Positions 11,049 to 26,200 of a stretch of 64,000 nt of DNA are shown piece by piece. Source of the DNA: Blastomussa wellsi (Eukaryota > Cnidaria > Anthozoa > Scleractinia > Plerogyridae); NCBI GenBank assembly GCA_947652115.1, contig OX393567.1, positions 23,463,520-23,527,519 on the forward strand. Direction: 5' to 3'. How positions within the stretch are numbered: position 1 is the stretch's first letter; the number at the start of each line of letters is the position of its first letter. Below the pieces are notes generated by a model, which saw nothing but the letters and a program-made list of their open reading frames with translations, was not told where the DNA came from and searched no databases. Both the position numbers and the translations under genes were made by a program.

Positions 11049-14000
11049 TCAAAAAGAATCGTGTATAGAATTAGCATGTAAGATGTGAACTTCCTCCAGA
11101 CCAATCTGACCACGATGGCTCCACATTCGATAACGAGCGATGTCTTTTCTTGTAACCATGCCAACAACCTGCAAAGTAAGGAAACATTGAGGATTTGAAG
11201 ACAACACAGCAAATGAACAACTCGCGGGCATATAGCGACAGCACGGAAAATGCACCGCGCGCGCGCATGACGTCACAATTTCGTCAGCAAGGGAGGCCAT
11301 GATACATCGATGACAAAATTTTAGTCCAAACGTGCGAACTTACGAGCTTGCAGCAAAAATTGGAAACAAAATTATGAAGGTGGAAATTGAGAGGTAAATA
11401 AACATAATGCAATATACCTCTTAACCTTAAATATTTAGGGGTTTCCTTAAAAATTGTCAAAATGTTCATATTTCCTCGTGTTTCCCCAGTGTCCATATAG
11501 CTTGTTCCCAGGCCCGCTCACTCACCTTGTTGTTTTCATTGACCACAACAATGTGCCTAAGTCCCAAGGCCCTGAATAACTTGAAAGCTCGCGAAAGAGA
11601 GGAATTCTGAAAAACAAGGAGGACAACAGTATAGTAACACTGACAAATTATTCATCTTCACCAAAAGAACAGAACGTAGAAGAAGAAACACAAGAAAGGT
11701 CTCGGGGGGGGGGGGGGAGGGGGGTGGTGGTGGTGGTGTCTAGGCCTTAAATCTTGGTCAAAATGTTCCAAGGGCGTAGCTAGGGGGGTCCTGGGGTTCT
11801 CGCGCCCACCTCCTTTGTGAGACATTTTTTTTAAGTAAACAAGTAAAATAGTGTGGATGTCGACATGACAAACTGGTGAATACAATGGGTGCGACCCCTT
11901 CCCCCCCACCCTTTGAAAAGTCCTAGCTACGCCCATGCGTTGGGTATGCTGTGGTGCGCTGTATTGCAACTGCTGTGTTGTGCAATACTTCATATTGTTG
12001 CTGCAGCTCTAAAGATCTTTTAGATGTCATTGATTGATTGTTATTTACGCGAAACTTACGTCACCAGAATGAATCTTTTTCCGGCGGAATCTCAAATCTC
12101 AAATCTCGTACCATAAGTGAGGGAACAATTGAGCGCGCGAAGATAGACGGCAGTTTTAGCATGTCTTATGTAACCATTGTTGGTATAAGTCGCCTGGGGC
12201 TCCAAGATAACAGAAGAAAACAGCTTCATTCCATAAGATCTTCAATACAATGCAACTGCTTGAAAATAGTTAGGAGGTAAGGAAGACAAAACCTACCTCA
12301 TTCACCGTGTAAGGGCACGGATTCATGAATGGTTTAAGGTCCATGAAGCACTCTCTTTCTTTCTGAGATATACTAACGTTCTGAAAAAAAAAAAAGAAAG
12401 AAGCAAACTGAACAAGAAGTAAGATAATCAATAGTAACATAGCCTGCAAAGCAGGCGGTTTTTGTGGGGGGAATGCTTCGAAAACAGCGATCACGAAAGA
12501 GCAACCTCCACCATACCCCCTACCCCATTCACCCACAAAAACCGCCTACTTTGCAGGCTAATAGTAACAGGTTCCTCGACACAAGTTACACGATCTACTT
12601 TCAGTTTTTATCGATTTTTTTTTATACTATGACCTACAACTTTCAAACTGATGATACCAACAAAGCAATAGCATGACGACTGTTTTGGCTGGACGAGCAA
12701 GTTTGAGGCACCTGGTGTTGAAAAGCGACATTTTGCGACAGTTTGAAAGAATGTAAACTTCAGAGATTTGTACGGATAGCATGGTCTTGGTTTCCACTGA
12801 CATTTCCCATACAAACTCACATATTCTTTAATGCGGCCTTTCGTTTATATCACCACAAACTTTAACTATAAATCTTGGGTTTACGGCTCGCATCAGAAAG
12901 TACAGACTTAATACACTGTGAGTGGTTAATACCTACTCCGTACCTACCCTGATTGGAGGGAATCTTGGATAAGCATCGCGGAAATCCTTCAGCTTCAAGC
13001 CATGTCTTCTATCCATCTTATTGTTCTCAGAGAATATCTATTTGAGAACGCAAAAAAAATAGAACAAGGATCACATTTGGAGGAAGGAAAGGCAATTTTA
13101 GGCACGATTTCTGTCGCTCTCCCTAATCAGGTCTTTGTTCAGTGGCTGTTGACTAATCGAGCATCAGAGAATTTCAGGCATTTGAGCCTGTATTACAAGC
13201 GTTTTTTGTATTACGCGTGGCATTGGTCATTCGCTCGTTGAGTTCAGCGTGTTGTAGCTTGCGGAATTTTAAGTGTGAAGGGTTTGATTTGTAAAAATAT
13301 CCATAAATTCATCCCTGAAAGGCGAAAGCTTAGGCGGCTAAGTTTCTTTCAAAAAATCCAAGATTGGATTCTTAAATCCGAATACGGATTTTGCGTTTCT
13401 TTAATAATCACTCGGGTCATGGTGCATCAAAGGAACCGAAGAATCCACTCTGGGCAAGGATTCTTCGGTTCCTTCGATGCACCATTATCCGAGTGGTCTT
13501 GGATTAATCTGTTTAATAAAGAAACGCAAAATCCGTTTTTGGATTTAAGAATCCAATCTTGGATTTTTTTAAAGAAACGCACCCTTACTTTGTTTACTGG
13601 TCTACTTTTCTTCCTAACAACAAAGAGTCCTTTATCCAAGTCACTAAATAAACATGTAAAGAACAAAAATCTTGTAAGCACTCACTTTTTGCTTTAGAAG
13701 AATAATAAGTTGAGATCTTAAGATTAAACCGCGGAATGTTCCAAATGTGTCCGGGCTGTTGACTGACAGACCGGCATTCTGAAACAATGTAACAAAAATA
13801 ACTGTCAATTTATTCTCATAATGAACAAAACGAGTTATAAAAACCTGAAGGTGAGGACCGCCTACCTCGCCGTCAGTCGTGCCAAGAAAATCCACTACAG
13901 GAAAACCATTGTGATATGAGGTTTTGTCCTTTAACACATCGACTATTCGTCCAACCTGATAGAAAACAAGACGAAACTGTCTAACGGACACCCTAGGATA

Positions 14001-14507
14001 GCGCAGAATTAAATTTACAGTAGTTTAAAGTGATTTGACAGTTAGTCCTAAAGGTGAAGTCTGCACGGCATACGAACTTAACCTAACGGCCCATCAGGTT
14101 GGCAAGGAGTCTTTCTACTCCCCCCTGTATTGGGTGCTAGCCCCCCATGGTTAAAGCCCAGAATTAAATTCGCCAGTCACTATGAGAGTACAGTGTCTTG
14201 TCGGCTAAGAAAACAACGCAGTGCCTCGGCCAGGGCTTGAATCCAGATCCCTTGACGGGGAGGCCAGCGCAAGACAGGAAACTGGATACAAGGTAAGGCC
14301 AGACGATAGGGTGGGAAATCTTGGCAAAGTCGATTTCAAGGTAGCCCTTTGATTACTAGGAACTGTGCTACGGAAATGAGCCAAATTTAGCGGTAAGTAA
14401 ATGGCCACTAAAATGAGTGAAATATGTCTAATGATGCTTTCGACAATCTAAGGGTGCTTGTCATATATGAACCCAGTAAATGGCTTAGACAATCAACAAA
14501 TGAATAG

Positions 14508-14549
<42 letters not shown>

Positions 14550-17500
14550 CAAGTTGAATTCAACTAATTTATTCCGTTGTTTTCACGTTACCAGGCACCA
14601 ACCAATAGCGAAGCTCCATCTTTCTGTATATAAACCACACACGACCCACAATTCCTTGATTCGCTCCGACGAAGGGCTAACGCTCGAAACGTCAGCTCTC
14701 GAATCTCTATACGGTGGCCAATTGACATTATCAACCCAGTTGATAAAACCAAATTATATTGTTAGACAATCAACAGTTCACCGTAGCTCAGTTGGTCAGC
14801 AAGAGAGCCTGACCGGTATCTTGGAGGTCCTGGGTTCGAATCCGGGCGAGGACCCAGATTATTTTCTTTGCCCCACGCTCGTGACAAATAAACTCATCGT
14901 CTTTATCATTTATTCATCTAACTGAATAACCTTTCATTAACAACAAAAAAGCAAAGATGCAATGACAAAACTTGAAGAAAATTAACGACTGTTTGGGTTA
15001 ATCTCGTTTATTTGTAACTTTTAATTGTAACGCCGGGAGACATTTGTTTTTAACGAAGCTGCGAGTATACCATTTAGAACCACAGAAGTGATTTCTACGT
15101 TAACAGTGAGTTCCGTAGCGAATATTTTGGGCTTAAATTAATTCAACGAATTAAACTGAATTCAGCCGTGAGAAAGTCCCATTAACTTTTGAGCTCTGTA
15201 AACGTAGATATACAACAAGAAAAGAAGGTATTTACCTTTTCCACTGAATTAAAGCAAACCACCTTTCTGCTCATGATATCACTAAAAAACATCGAACAAT
15301 TGTCGTTATGAAATTTCCTCAGTCAGTAGTTTCACAAAAATTCCAACCCTTGCACTCGATAAAATAGTATTTCCGCACGTCTTCAATTGTCAGGGCTGGT
15401 CAATATGCCAATTCTCTTTGCAGATCCATACAATGTCAACTGAACGTGTGATGAGAATATAGAAAGTTATGTGTGCCTCTGAGAATAAACATTAGAAGAA
15501 ATATATGAGAGTCAAGCTCTGCAATGCCATTCGGATGTTTATGTGTGCGGAGGGTTATCATGGTTCTGTCCTCGTGTACCGGTACACAAGAGCCGAAACA
15601 AAAGACCCAACAATACACCACAGCTAACCAATGAATCTTAAACAAAGATAATACAATGGTTATTCCCTTGTGCACCGGTACACAAGGACAGAACCATTAT
15701 CATGTAGTCGACCCTGGGCTTACCTGACATTCATGCCAACCGCCATGGCAGGAGGATCCCAACCAAGTAAAGGAACACCTTGTAACTTGATATGAATATC
15801 ATACAAACCCTGAAAAGCAAGAGTACGATTATCATAGAGGAGCACAGGGAAACAAATCCAACTGTTTCCCATGGGGTCAGTCACCAAGAGCTTATTCTCA
15901 CCTCGTTAAAGAAATCGCCAACCCATTTAGCGATCATAAGAACGATCATGATAGGAATTCCAAAGCTGATATTTCCAGTCGCTTCCATTAAAATAACCGT
16001 CAGACTGATTGTCATTCGAACAACACCACCTACAATAAACAAATGTACACAATAGATATTTGAGCTGCCAAATTATAACACAGCACATTGCTTGATTCAT
16101 GTTCTTCAGCATCCTCACCGAGAGTTGCCGCTGCTCCTACCAGAGCGTAGCTTCCAGGGTCACCCCACTTCCCGAGAGGAAACCACACCTTCAACGCCAC
16201 GCCAAACAGTCGTCCCCAGGCTGCTCCGGTTAAGATGCATGGAACAAAAAGACCACTGGGCACGAATAAACCATAAGTCCACGTGGCCAATAAGAAGTAA
16301 GCTGGGGCAAAACCAGCTAATGTAGCCACGTGATACGAGGCTAAGGAAAGAAAGCGCAGTCAGGTAAGTTTTCTTATGGGACATGTTTGTAAAAACTGTA
16401 AAACTGTAAAAACAGTTTGTGAAACTGTAAAAGAGCCGAAGCCGGTTTCCACAGAGAAGCTGGACAAATTTAAAATGAGACCTCATTTTCTCCGGATTGG
16501 TCATCCGTCCACATCAAAAAGACGTTTTCGGTCACCAAAAACGGAATTTGTTATTTTTGTGGATGCATTGATTTATTCTGTGATGGCGTTTCTTTTACTT
16601 CGACACTGGCCACCTACAGTTATGCAACAAATTATTTAATTAACAGTTATTAAACATGTACCACCACTGTTGAACATTCCTCATTTTAGCACGCGTTTCT
16701 TGGGTGAGCTGGAAACTAAATTTAGGCTATTTGTGCCTCCCAATCTGAACATAAGACAATAAAACTTCAAGAGGAAAAGAAGACGAAAAACATTGTAGTC
16801 TAAGATGTACTGTCTTACTCTCTGGTAAGTGAAATAGGTTCTTGATGGATTCCTCTGGTGTGCTGAATACTAACGTACCCATAGCACTGAATTGTCCATC
16901 CTCACAGAAAAACTAAAGACAACACAGACAACAAATGCCAGTTATAATCATTGCTGCACTTCTTTGGTTCAATTTATTTACTTCGAGACAGGCCCTCCCT
17001 GCACAATGAAGGCATATAATTTTTATTGTGAGCGAGCGAGCGAGCAAGCGCCATCATGGATTTGGGAGTAACTTCAAGACGGTGGTGTTGAAAATTACTG
17101 TAGTCATTAGCCCCTCCCCCCTTCCTTCCCAAGTCCCACCAAAACAGAGCCTCTCTATGGGCACGTGCGTTCGTCGATTTCGTCGCGCTTTTTTCATCAA
17201 ATCGTCGATTTTTCAACGAAATCGTCGCTTTTATGTCAAGAATTGTTTTGCGCACACGGACCTTTAAGATTCTTTTCTAACGTTTTCTTTTGATTGTGGA
17301 TCAAATGACTTATAATTTTCATATTGAAATCTTTTAGGTCTGACTGGCCAATATTTTGTCTAAATGTACAAGGTAATAATTTGTAAATCGTCGCTTCAAT
17401 CTCTAAGATCGTCGTTTCATCAATAGCGATCGTCACGTCTTCGATTTCGTCGGAAATACCCATCGAGAGTCTCAAAACACCCGTGTCGTTGAATCTCACT

Positions 17501-20229
17501 GTAGCCCGCACAGCAAGTGTTCTCGTAGAGCATGCATTGTCTGCTTCTCAGTGATCCGCTTCTTGCATTTTGACCGCCCCAAAGTATTTTTGCCCTCAAC
17601 TCAATATTTTCACGTGGCTGAAAAGTGAAAAGGGGATCCAACGTAAGTGGATTGCTGGCCTGGCCATCGACATTTTCATTGCCCAGACATCTCAAGCAAA
17701 ATAACTTTAATTTAGTGTTTTCACTTCTGTGACAACTTAACAGCATGGTACAACACACCTGTAGGGGCCTGGTAATATTAGCTGATCCTATTGGTTTACA
17801 GTCGTGGTAGAAGTAGATCAACACAAAAGCAGTTGTGGCACTCATGACTGACACTATTAGGGCTTCAGCAACACGGACCCAGTTCCTTTTCACAAACCTG
17901 AAAAAAAGATTAGAAAGGCCAGAGTTGATAAAATATGTCTTACAACTGATGACATCAAAATGTGGTGAGAACAAAAAGGTGGGTCACCATGGATGTTCTT
18001 ACCACATTTTGACGCCTGTGATCTATTACTGAACAGACACACGGCAACATGGAATCTATCTGTTTTATGTACCGGTAATAAAGAAACAAAGTTAAATTTA
18101 AACGTCATCAGTGCATGTGTCCTTTAATATATTATAGGTAGGAACCAATCAAAATGTGAGCATAATTGGGCTTATTATGAAAATATAACTTTAGATAGAT
18201 AGTTCATTGAGTTCCAACCTTTGCAGCACAAGACTGAATTGCGTGAAAACTTTACAAAACCTTGCAGTATGTAGTTGTGTATGACTATTAAATAGTCAAT
18301 CAATTTCTAACCCAAAAGAACACAAGAGAGGAAACAAGTGATGTGTAACGAGGTGAAGATCAAGCAAAGCGAGCAAGGTTCAGCAATTTCTAAGAGAAAT
18401 ACAAGAAAATAGAGGGTTGCAAACAGTCTACAATAGTGCCTTTTAATTCGATTAATTCTTTTTGGTGAATTTTATAAGTCCCATTACGTTCACAATAGTG
18501 ACTCGATAGTCTGTAAGCCAGCAGTGACTAAAAAAAGACATAAAATCAACAAATTGGAGTTCTTACTTCATTCTGAATATGCAAAGATGGTGATTAATGG
18601 CATTGAAAAGAGCCCCAAGTAAACCACCTGAAAAAATAGATTAAATTATTTTGAAATAGTAAACACAAACTTAACCTGTAATAAGATGATAATGAATCCA
18701 ATGAGGCTCATTCAAAAATTTTCAACCTGCAAGTAACCCTGACAGAAACATGAAAGACGTTTGGCCCACTACACAAGAGTTTGCAGTTCAGAGGAACAAC
18801 TGTGTATGCCTGCATGTGCTCCTCAAAATTTTGCTGAACAGTGTTATACTTACACAGCCATGTATTATAATATTAAATTGGAACATTTTCGGTATGCCGG
18901 TTTTGAACTTTATTGTTATTAATATTACCGGTATATGTTCTTACCAATTACTGCCATCACACAAAACAAAGGAATTTCATAGCTTGAGTATGTCTGTCCC
19001 TAAAGAAAAATTCAAATGCAATTATTTTCTAATTGAAAAATCAAATCTGACCAGCTTTCATACCAGACAGAGCAAACAAAGTAAAGAAATTTTATTACTA
19101 CTAATAAATATGAAGAAAAAGTGATTTAGAAAAGCATTTGACTGTAAAAAATTGCGACAAAATATTTCTTAACATTATTTCAAGATTTAAAATTTGCTAA
19201 AAAATGACGACATTTAGATGTTGGCTAAACATCATTAAGTCAAGAAATGTGTGTAAGTTAATTGCAGTGTGTTTGTTTTGTTTTATACTGTTGCAAATTA
19301 TTGTTATTTAATTAGTATTTAATTATAGACAGCAACTTACTTAAGCATTATTTTCGAGTCAAGAAAACATAATAATTTTTTAGCAATTTTTTAATCTTGG
19401 GAGGCTTCATTATGGAAGCAAAGCACTAAAAAATATCTACAATGTTGTGCACAACTTATTGCTGGAGACCAACCTCAAATGTACCAAAGTTGATAAGCCC
19501 TGGGTTTGAAAGATTCATAGGATCACCATGATAAATAGATAACAGAACATTCAGGGTAAATGTTGAAACCATTGATGCAAAGAACATTCTCCACGTTAGA
19601 CTCTGGTTCCAAAAGCTTGCTCCTTCTTCCAAACTAAACAGTACACCACCTAAATAGGAAGGTACAAACATGTGCATAGTCACCATAAAATGAGCATTTT
19701 AGGTGAGCCTAGTGGCCCATCAGGCCAGAGTTTATTGCAGTCTCCGCAGCATGAAGTGACTAAAAGTATTTAGAACTACTCCCCCACAAATGAGATGCTA
19801 CTCCATCACAGGGTGCCCCAGCATTAAATTTGTTGGTACCCATTTATACTCCTTGATGGAGTGAGACCCTAGGAATGCAAAGTGTATTGCCCAAGAACAT
19901 GATGCCTTCCTGCACTAAACAACCCAATGAAATGCTTTAAAAAGGTACAAAATGTATGTTTAGCAAGCTATAAACACATTGTGCAATCAGCAATAGAGGT
20001 ACTGGCCCCACACGCTTCTATTAATTGAGCAAAGGTACAAAACTTCTCTCCTGTTGAAAAACAATACATTTCTAATATTAAGGTACTATATGTTTGTCTC
20101 ACGATGTCGTCACATCACAAGTGACTACATTGTGAGACAAACGACAATACCTTAATTATTATAATATTACAGATATTTATTATTATTATCATATTATTAT
20201 TATTATTATTATTATATCATTATTATTAA

Positions 20230-20277
<48 letters not shown>

Positions 20278-23200
20278 AGTAACTGTATTATTCCATGAGG
20301 AATTACAACAATCCTATTTATAACAAATAACTTTTCTGATATCCCATTCTACCAACTGGATCCATTTGAAAGAAACACATTGTATAGTCTGATAGAGGCT
20401 AAAAAACGTGTTACATGTGCCAACTCTTTAGCAGGTTAAATGGTAAGCATCATCGAGTTTATGAGACGCAGTGAGAAAACTTGAAAACGTCGGCCCGACT
20501 TTTTCAAATGCGCATCAATCTCGTTCTTGGCCAATCCGCCTGCAAAAACATCTATAAACAGTTTCAGTCTATACATTGAGATAGTCTTTCAAAGGATTTT
20601 TTTATCATTATCATACAGCTTCTATTACCCGAAAAGCGTCCTTTGGATTTTCAATGTGTTACTAAAAATAGCATGATACTGCCCCTTTAAATTTATAATT
20701 AGAACTACTCACCAATAGGAGCACCAAATGCCGCTGACACTCCAGCTGCTGCCCCTCCAGAAACAAAATCCCTCTTTTCATGATCTTCACGAAAGTACTC
20801 AAATAATTTGAAGTCCTTGTTAAATGTTGTAGATCTTCCTTGCGAGACACCTGCTGCCACCACTGCTCCAGCATGAATCATGGGACCTTCTTTACCACAA
20901 GCCAGGCCACCCGCTACCGAAAATATTACACCAACTACCTTGCACACCAAGGTCTGATGAAAAGAAAAGTTAACACAAGATGTCAAGTTAACGCATTTGC
21001 AAGATGCCTTCTATAGATACCTGTCTCAAAAGGAATCATGGCTCATAACCTTTAATATGGAAACAAGATAGTTTTACTTGCACATTCATCATCTTGCCAG
21101 TCAAACTTGTTCTCTTAATTCCTGAGTCATAGATTGTGCACCAGGACTCATTTTGAGACAGGGGTAAAAGGCATCTCATCAGAAATGGCTCCTAAATTAT
21201 GTTATAGTCCAAAGTCACAGCCTGGGTACCCATGGTACATCTAATAAATTCAAATAATGCACTCATAGGACCCACATTCTATAGTTCATATATTAGAGTC
21301 ATTCACAAGTCACAGGTTACCAGTTTCATCCAGACATGTGCAAATTCTGAGCTTGTAACATCTCTAATGTGGTATTTAGACAGCTTTTAATCAGCCATAA
21401 AAATTAAATGTAAACCCAAGAAATATTTGCACATATGGGATTAATGAACGCTAGTAAGGAAAAAAGATGTTTGCAGCCTTTAGCCCGTTCAAAATGCATT
21501 GCACATTTTGTTTCTCCTTTCTACCAAATGCTGAATTTTTACAGCATTCAAAAGTGTGCATCATTTGTTGCACGATCGAGTCAGAAGGGATTTGCGTCTA
21601 TTCCTGGGTTGATGTAACAAACTGATTTGCGTTGCATCAAGGCTTTGTATGCATGCATGCAAATCAGTTTGTGACGTCTACCCAGGAACAAACCCACACT
21701 CCTTCAGACTCAGTCGTCGTGCAACAAATGATGCACAGTTTTTTTCGTAACTTTTGAATGCTATAATAGTCAGTATTTGGTAAAAAGGAGAAACGAAAGG
21801 TGCAATTATGCATTTTGAACTGGTGCAAAGGTTTATTTTAGTGAAAAAAATATATTTTTGGGTTAGGTGCACTTTAAATTATCACTTCAGACAAACAAAT
21901 TTTTCCAAAACAGGTTTTGGCTTACTTTCATTCTAACAACATGTGGTACCAACACTCCATTGAGGTAACATTTGATCTGTGGAATACCGCTTCCTGCAGC
22001 AACAGGCTAGAAACCAAAAACAAGATCAGTGAATGATGTCATATTCAATATAACATGAGTGCAGGGCAAAGAAAATAGCTGAGTCCCAACAGGACCCGTG
22101 GGTGCTTTATCCACTGAGCTACAGAGAGCTCCTGGTAAGCAAGAACATTTTCACTATTTAAACAATAGAGTGCTTCTGTTGAGGAACTATCGGCTGATAG
22201 TTGCCCCGCGGAAATTTGATGTTCTTAAAACAAATATTTGCCCGAGAAGCGAAGCTTCGAGGGCAAATATGCTAGTTTTAAGACCATCAAATTTCCAAGG
22301 GGCAACTATCAAACCGATAGTTCCGAGACATAAACACTCCATTGTCTTTATTGTTCAACACTAAATTTTCTTCCGCGCGCAGATTCACAAAACAGCTTCT
22401 TGAGTTTTTGCTGCAAGCCGAATTGTACGAATAAACGAAAATCAGGCAAGAAACCCTCTAAATGCAGATCAATCAAATAGCGTTTGAATGTTTTTTTTTT
22501 AACGAAAGCCCGCTTGTTTACAAAAAAAAATTCACGGGCGGGCACTATCCATCCGGGTATTTTCCTTGGACGGGCACTATGCGCTGATAGTGCCCTCCGC
22601 GGATGAACACTATCGCGTCACGTGTTTAATTTAGACCAATGAGAATCGGAGAAAATTTAGTGGTGAACTATAATGGCTGATAGCAGACGCCCGATAGGCA
22701 ATGCTCCAGGTTAGTTGTCTGCTGGCGTCTAAACTGTAAAAAACTAAACTGGGGCAAGACAAGCATGCCACAGTGAGTGTCCTACAAAGGCAAAATATGA
22801 AAGCTGCTTGTCTGATGGGTATGCTGGAATTCAGGTTTTAAACAAGCCCTTGGTTTACCCTACCTTGCACTGTATGTATGGTAAATGTGGGAGGTCTTTA
22901 GATTTCTAAACTAGTAATTACTGATAGCAAGTGGAATGCTGCCAAATGTTTGATGCAGAACCAGTGCTGATAAGCTCATAAAAGCACATTGCTTTCCTCT
23001 TGCCACATAACCAAAACATTCTTTACCCTCATTTCCACAAGCTAATAAACTTATCACAATCACTTGAGCAGAAAAGACAAAAAATAATATATATTAACTT
23101 TTTGATCATTTGTTTGCCACTTCGATCCCTTCCTTGCGACTGCCAAAGTCTCAACTGTTCAAATTAATTATCGGAAAGAAAAATGGACCACATGCAATGT

Positions 23201-26200
23201 ACAACAATGCTGTCCTTGACACTGAAGGCACAATGCAGACATCCAGTAATAGAAGTCTGAAAACCCACGCACCTCTGTGGAGCATGATTAGAATAACCTG
23301 GTGAACCCAGAAGCAATAAACAAACTCATTTAATTACCTCTCCATAGACAACCAACACAGCTGCAATGAGCACAAAAAAAATATCCAACGCAACCCATAA
23401 GGAGAATGGAATGGCCATGCAATCTCCAGTGGTGCATTTGTCAATATCTGTCATTAGTCAAGAATTCTCAACATGATTAGAACAAGCAACTGCAAAACAA
23501 ATCCCTTATGTACAACAAAACACAAAATATTTTCCTTTCTTACTGTAAAGACTTTAATTCAGTTTGGACTCACTTTTCTCATAGCATCCATTTCTGACTT
23601 ACAGTTGAGCTGCACTATAACCAGCTGGCAGTAGCCTCTTCTATTGGTAGGACTACACATACAGTCAAAAATGATACCTTGCTACACTTTTTCTAACTAA
23701 AGCACAAAAAGCCAGCATTTTCATAAGTTACATGCAAACATTTACATATACCAGTAATGTGAAAGCTACTTTTTACAGATACAGTTTCAAAATAAACTTC
23801 ATTCTTTTAAAACAATGACCATAAATTAAATAACTACCCATAAAGGTATATACAAATTAAATTAATTTATAATTTATTTATAATGCATGTCCGTAAATAT
23901 TTTGACACTGGAAAGGATACATTGTTTAACAACAGTATATTTCTGGTTTGCTATAAGTTTTATTAACATGTCAATACTAAAGGCGATAAGTCCAGTGATA
24001 AATCCAACAATGAACATGACAACCCATCTATTGATGTTGATACGAAGTCGTTCCTGAAAAAAATATAAAATGCATTTATCAAAATAAATAATAATAATTC
24101 ATCATTACGTTAAAACTTGTAAAGGAAATCATCAAAGTGACTGTCAGGTTTGGAAAATTTATGTGATCACAATTAGCATACTCGATTTTTAAAATTTCAT
24201 TTCTTTGTTTTCTCCGTCATTTTAGTTTTGGTTGAAAGGATATATCAAACACTTGAAACAGTGTTCCATCGCATTTCCAGCACCTCGAAGGTCATCAAAA
24301 AACCTGGCCTACATGTACGTGTTGTATTTTCAACTCTCTGTTTTGTTGTTCGAAAATTTATATGATGAAACCACTGTCTCTCATGTTTGATATATTACAA
24401 GGAATGCAAATATACTCTGAGCCTTCTAAAAGGATTAAGCTCCAAATATTGTATACCACTGCTACGTACATGCAATTAATAAACGATAAACATGACAATA
24501 TCATATATTACTAATTTCCCGTATGTGGAATGCTGCCAAAGGTTGACGCAGCAACAGCACTGATAGGCTCAATCACAATGCCTTCCTTTTGACAAGGCAT
24601 CAAAATGTACCTGAGCCTGATAAATACTTCCAAAAGCGAGTAAGCTTACATTCAACATTGTCATAGCAATCAAAACAGAAAAATGTTAACGATTGTTTGT
24701 TCACCACACAAAGTCTTAACTGCTCATCAGATCAGGGATCGTACATCAAAACGAACCATATTTGTCATAGGCAACAATGCCCTTGATACTGTGGGTGCAA
24801 TTATTAAGCAGACATCCAGATATCCTGAAATTTGGAAATCTGCACATCTCAACTAAAATTATAGCTGCCTCGTACCTTGACAGCAATAATTAATAATTAT
24901 TAATATTTTTTTATTCCCAGTTAAATCTGCATGACTGACTGCCAGCCAGGTACAATGTATCTATTATTAGGTTAAGGTTATTATCTATTATTAGGTTAAC
25001 TGACTGTACCGATGGGATTGGATTCATGACCTTTACCAAATAGGTTAATAACTATTTCCTACCTCTGGTGTGTATGACTTCTGTTCTTTGAAGTAAAGTG
25101 TGTTTTCAGCAGTATCATAGTCTGAGCTCTGCAAAAGAAAATTAATATTAAATGAATATTAATTAACAACTGCATTGCTAAGTGCGCTTCCACTGTTGGC
25201 AACCAGCCCCTAGACCGAGTACTGCTCCCATGGCTGGCAAATCCCCATAACCCAGCCGAAGGACCTCTGGTCTGAGCTGCCAGACCAGAGAAGGGGACTT
25301 GTGGCTGGGGGAAGCCAGAGCCCCCCTAAAAAAACCAGACATGGGGCACAGCTAGAAGACAGCTAGCCACGCATAACTGTTAACTGCTGCCCCACTAAAG
25401 TGGAAGGTGGGAACCTGGGGTATCCAGGGGCTTCCACTATTGGTCAAATATGCATTTAACCGCATTTTTTAATAATATTTCTGGCAACCAAGACAGACAG
25501 ACAGGATACATTCATGTAGGCTGATTAGAAGAAAGGATTAGAAGAAAAACCTTTTAATAATTAATTTAACAATTAATTATACTGTGCACATCTGCACAAC
25601 TTTTGAAATCTGAATGCATTAATTATCAACTTGTATTTAGTGGTGATCCAAGAAAGAGAAACTAGCTGGTGGATGAAGAATGTGGAATGAGGCGAGGACC
25701 ACAGCTATTGACAGGGTACATAGCATATATGTGCCACTTCAGACAATGTGGACAGGTAACAGGGGAACAGGTAGCAGGGGGGCAGGGAGTAGGGGACAGG
25801 TAGCAGGGGAAAAGTAGTAGGGGAACAGGAAGCAGGGGGATAGGGAGCAGGAGGACAGGTAGCAGGGGGGCAGGGAGCAGGGGGACGGGGAGCAGGGGGA
25901 CAGGTAGCGTGGGGACAGGGAACAGGAGACAGGGAGCAGGGGGATAGGTAGCAGGGGAACAGGGAGCAGGGGGGGTAGGGAGCAGTGGAAAAGGGAGCAG
26001 GGGGACAGGTAGTAGGGAGACAGGTAGCAGGGGGATAGGTAGCAGGGGGACAGGGATCAGGGGCCCAGAAGGATCAGAGGTGGGAGACAAAAGGTAGGAT
26101 GTAGGGTTCCCAAGCTGGCAATAACCAGAAAAAATCACAAAAATATTGCAATATTGTATAATATTTTGTAATAGAAATAAGGTATTTTCAAATTAACGTA

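Noticed and set aside
14776..14856. Functional tRNA gene
   Set aside because: A and B boxes are good, but the acceptor stem does not pair and the sequence continues into a SINE body.
25662..26138. 158-codon Pro/Leu/Val-rich open frame on the minus strand
   Set aside because: It is produced entirely by the AGCAGGGGGACAGG minisatellite and lies within a CLCN7 intron; no start context or domain.
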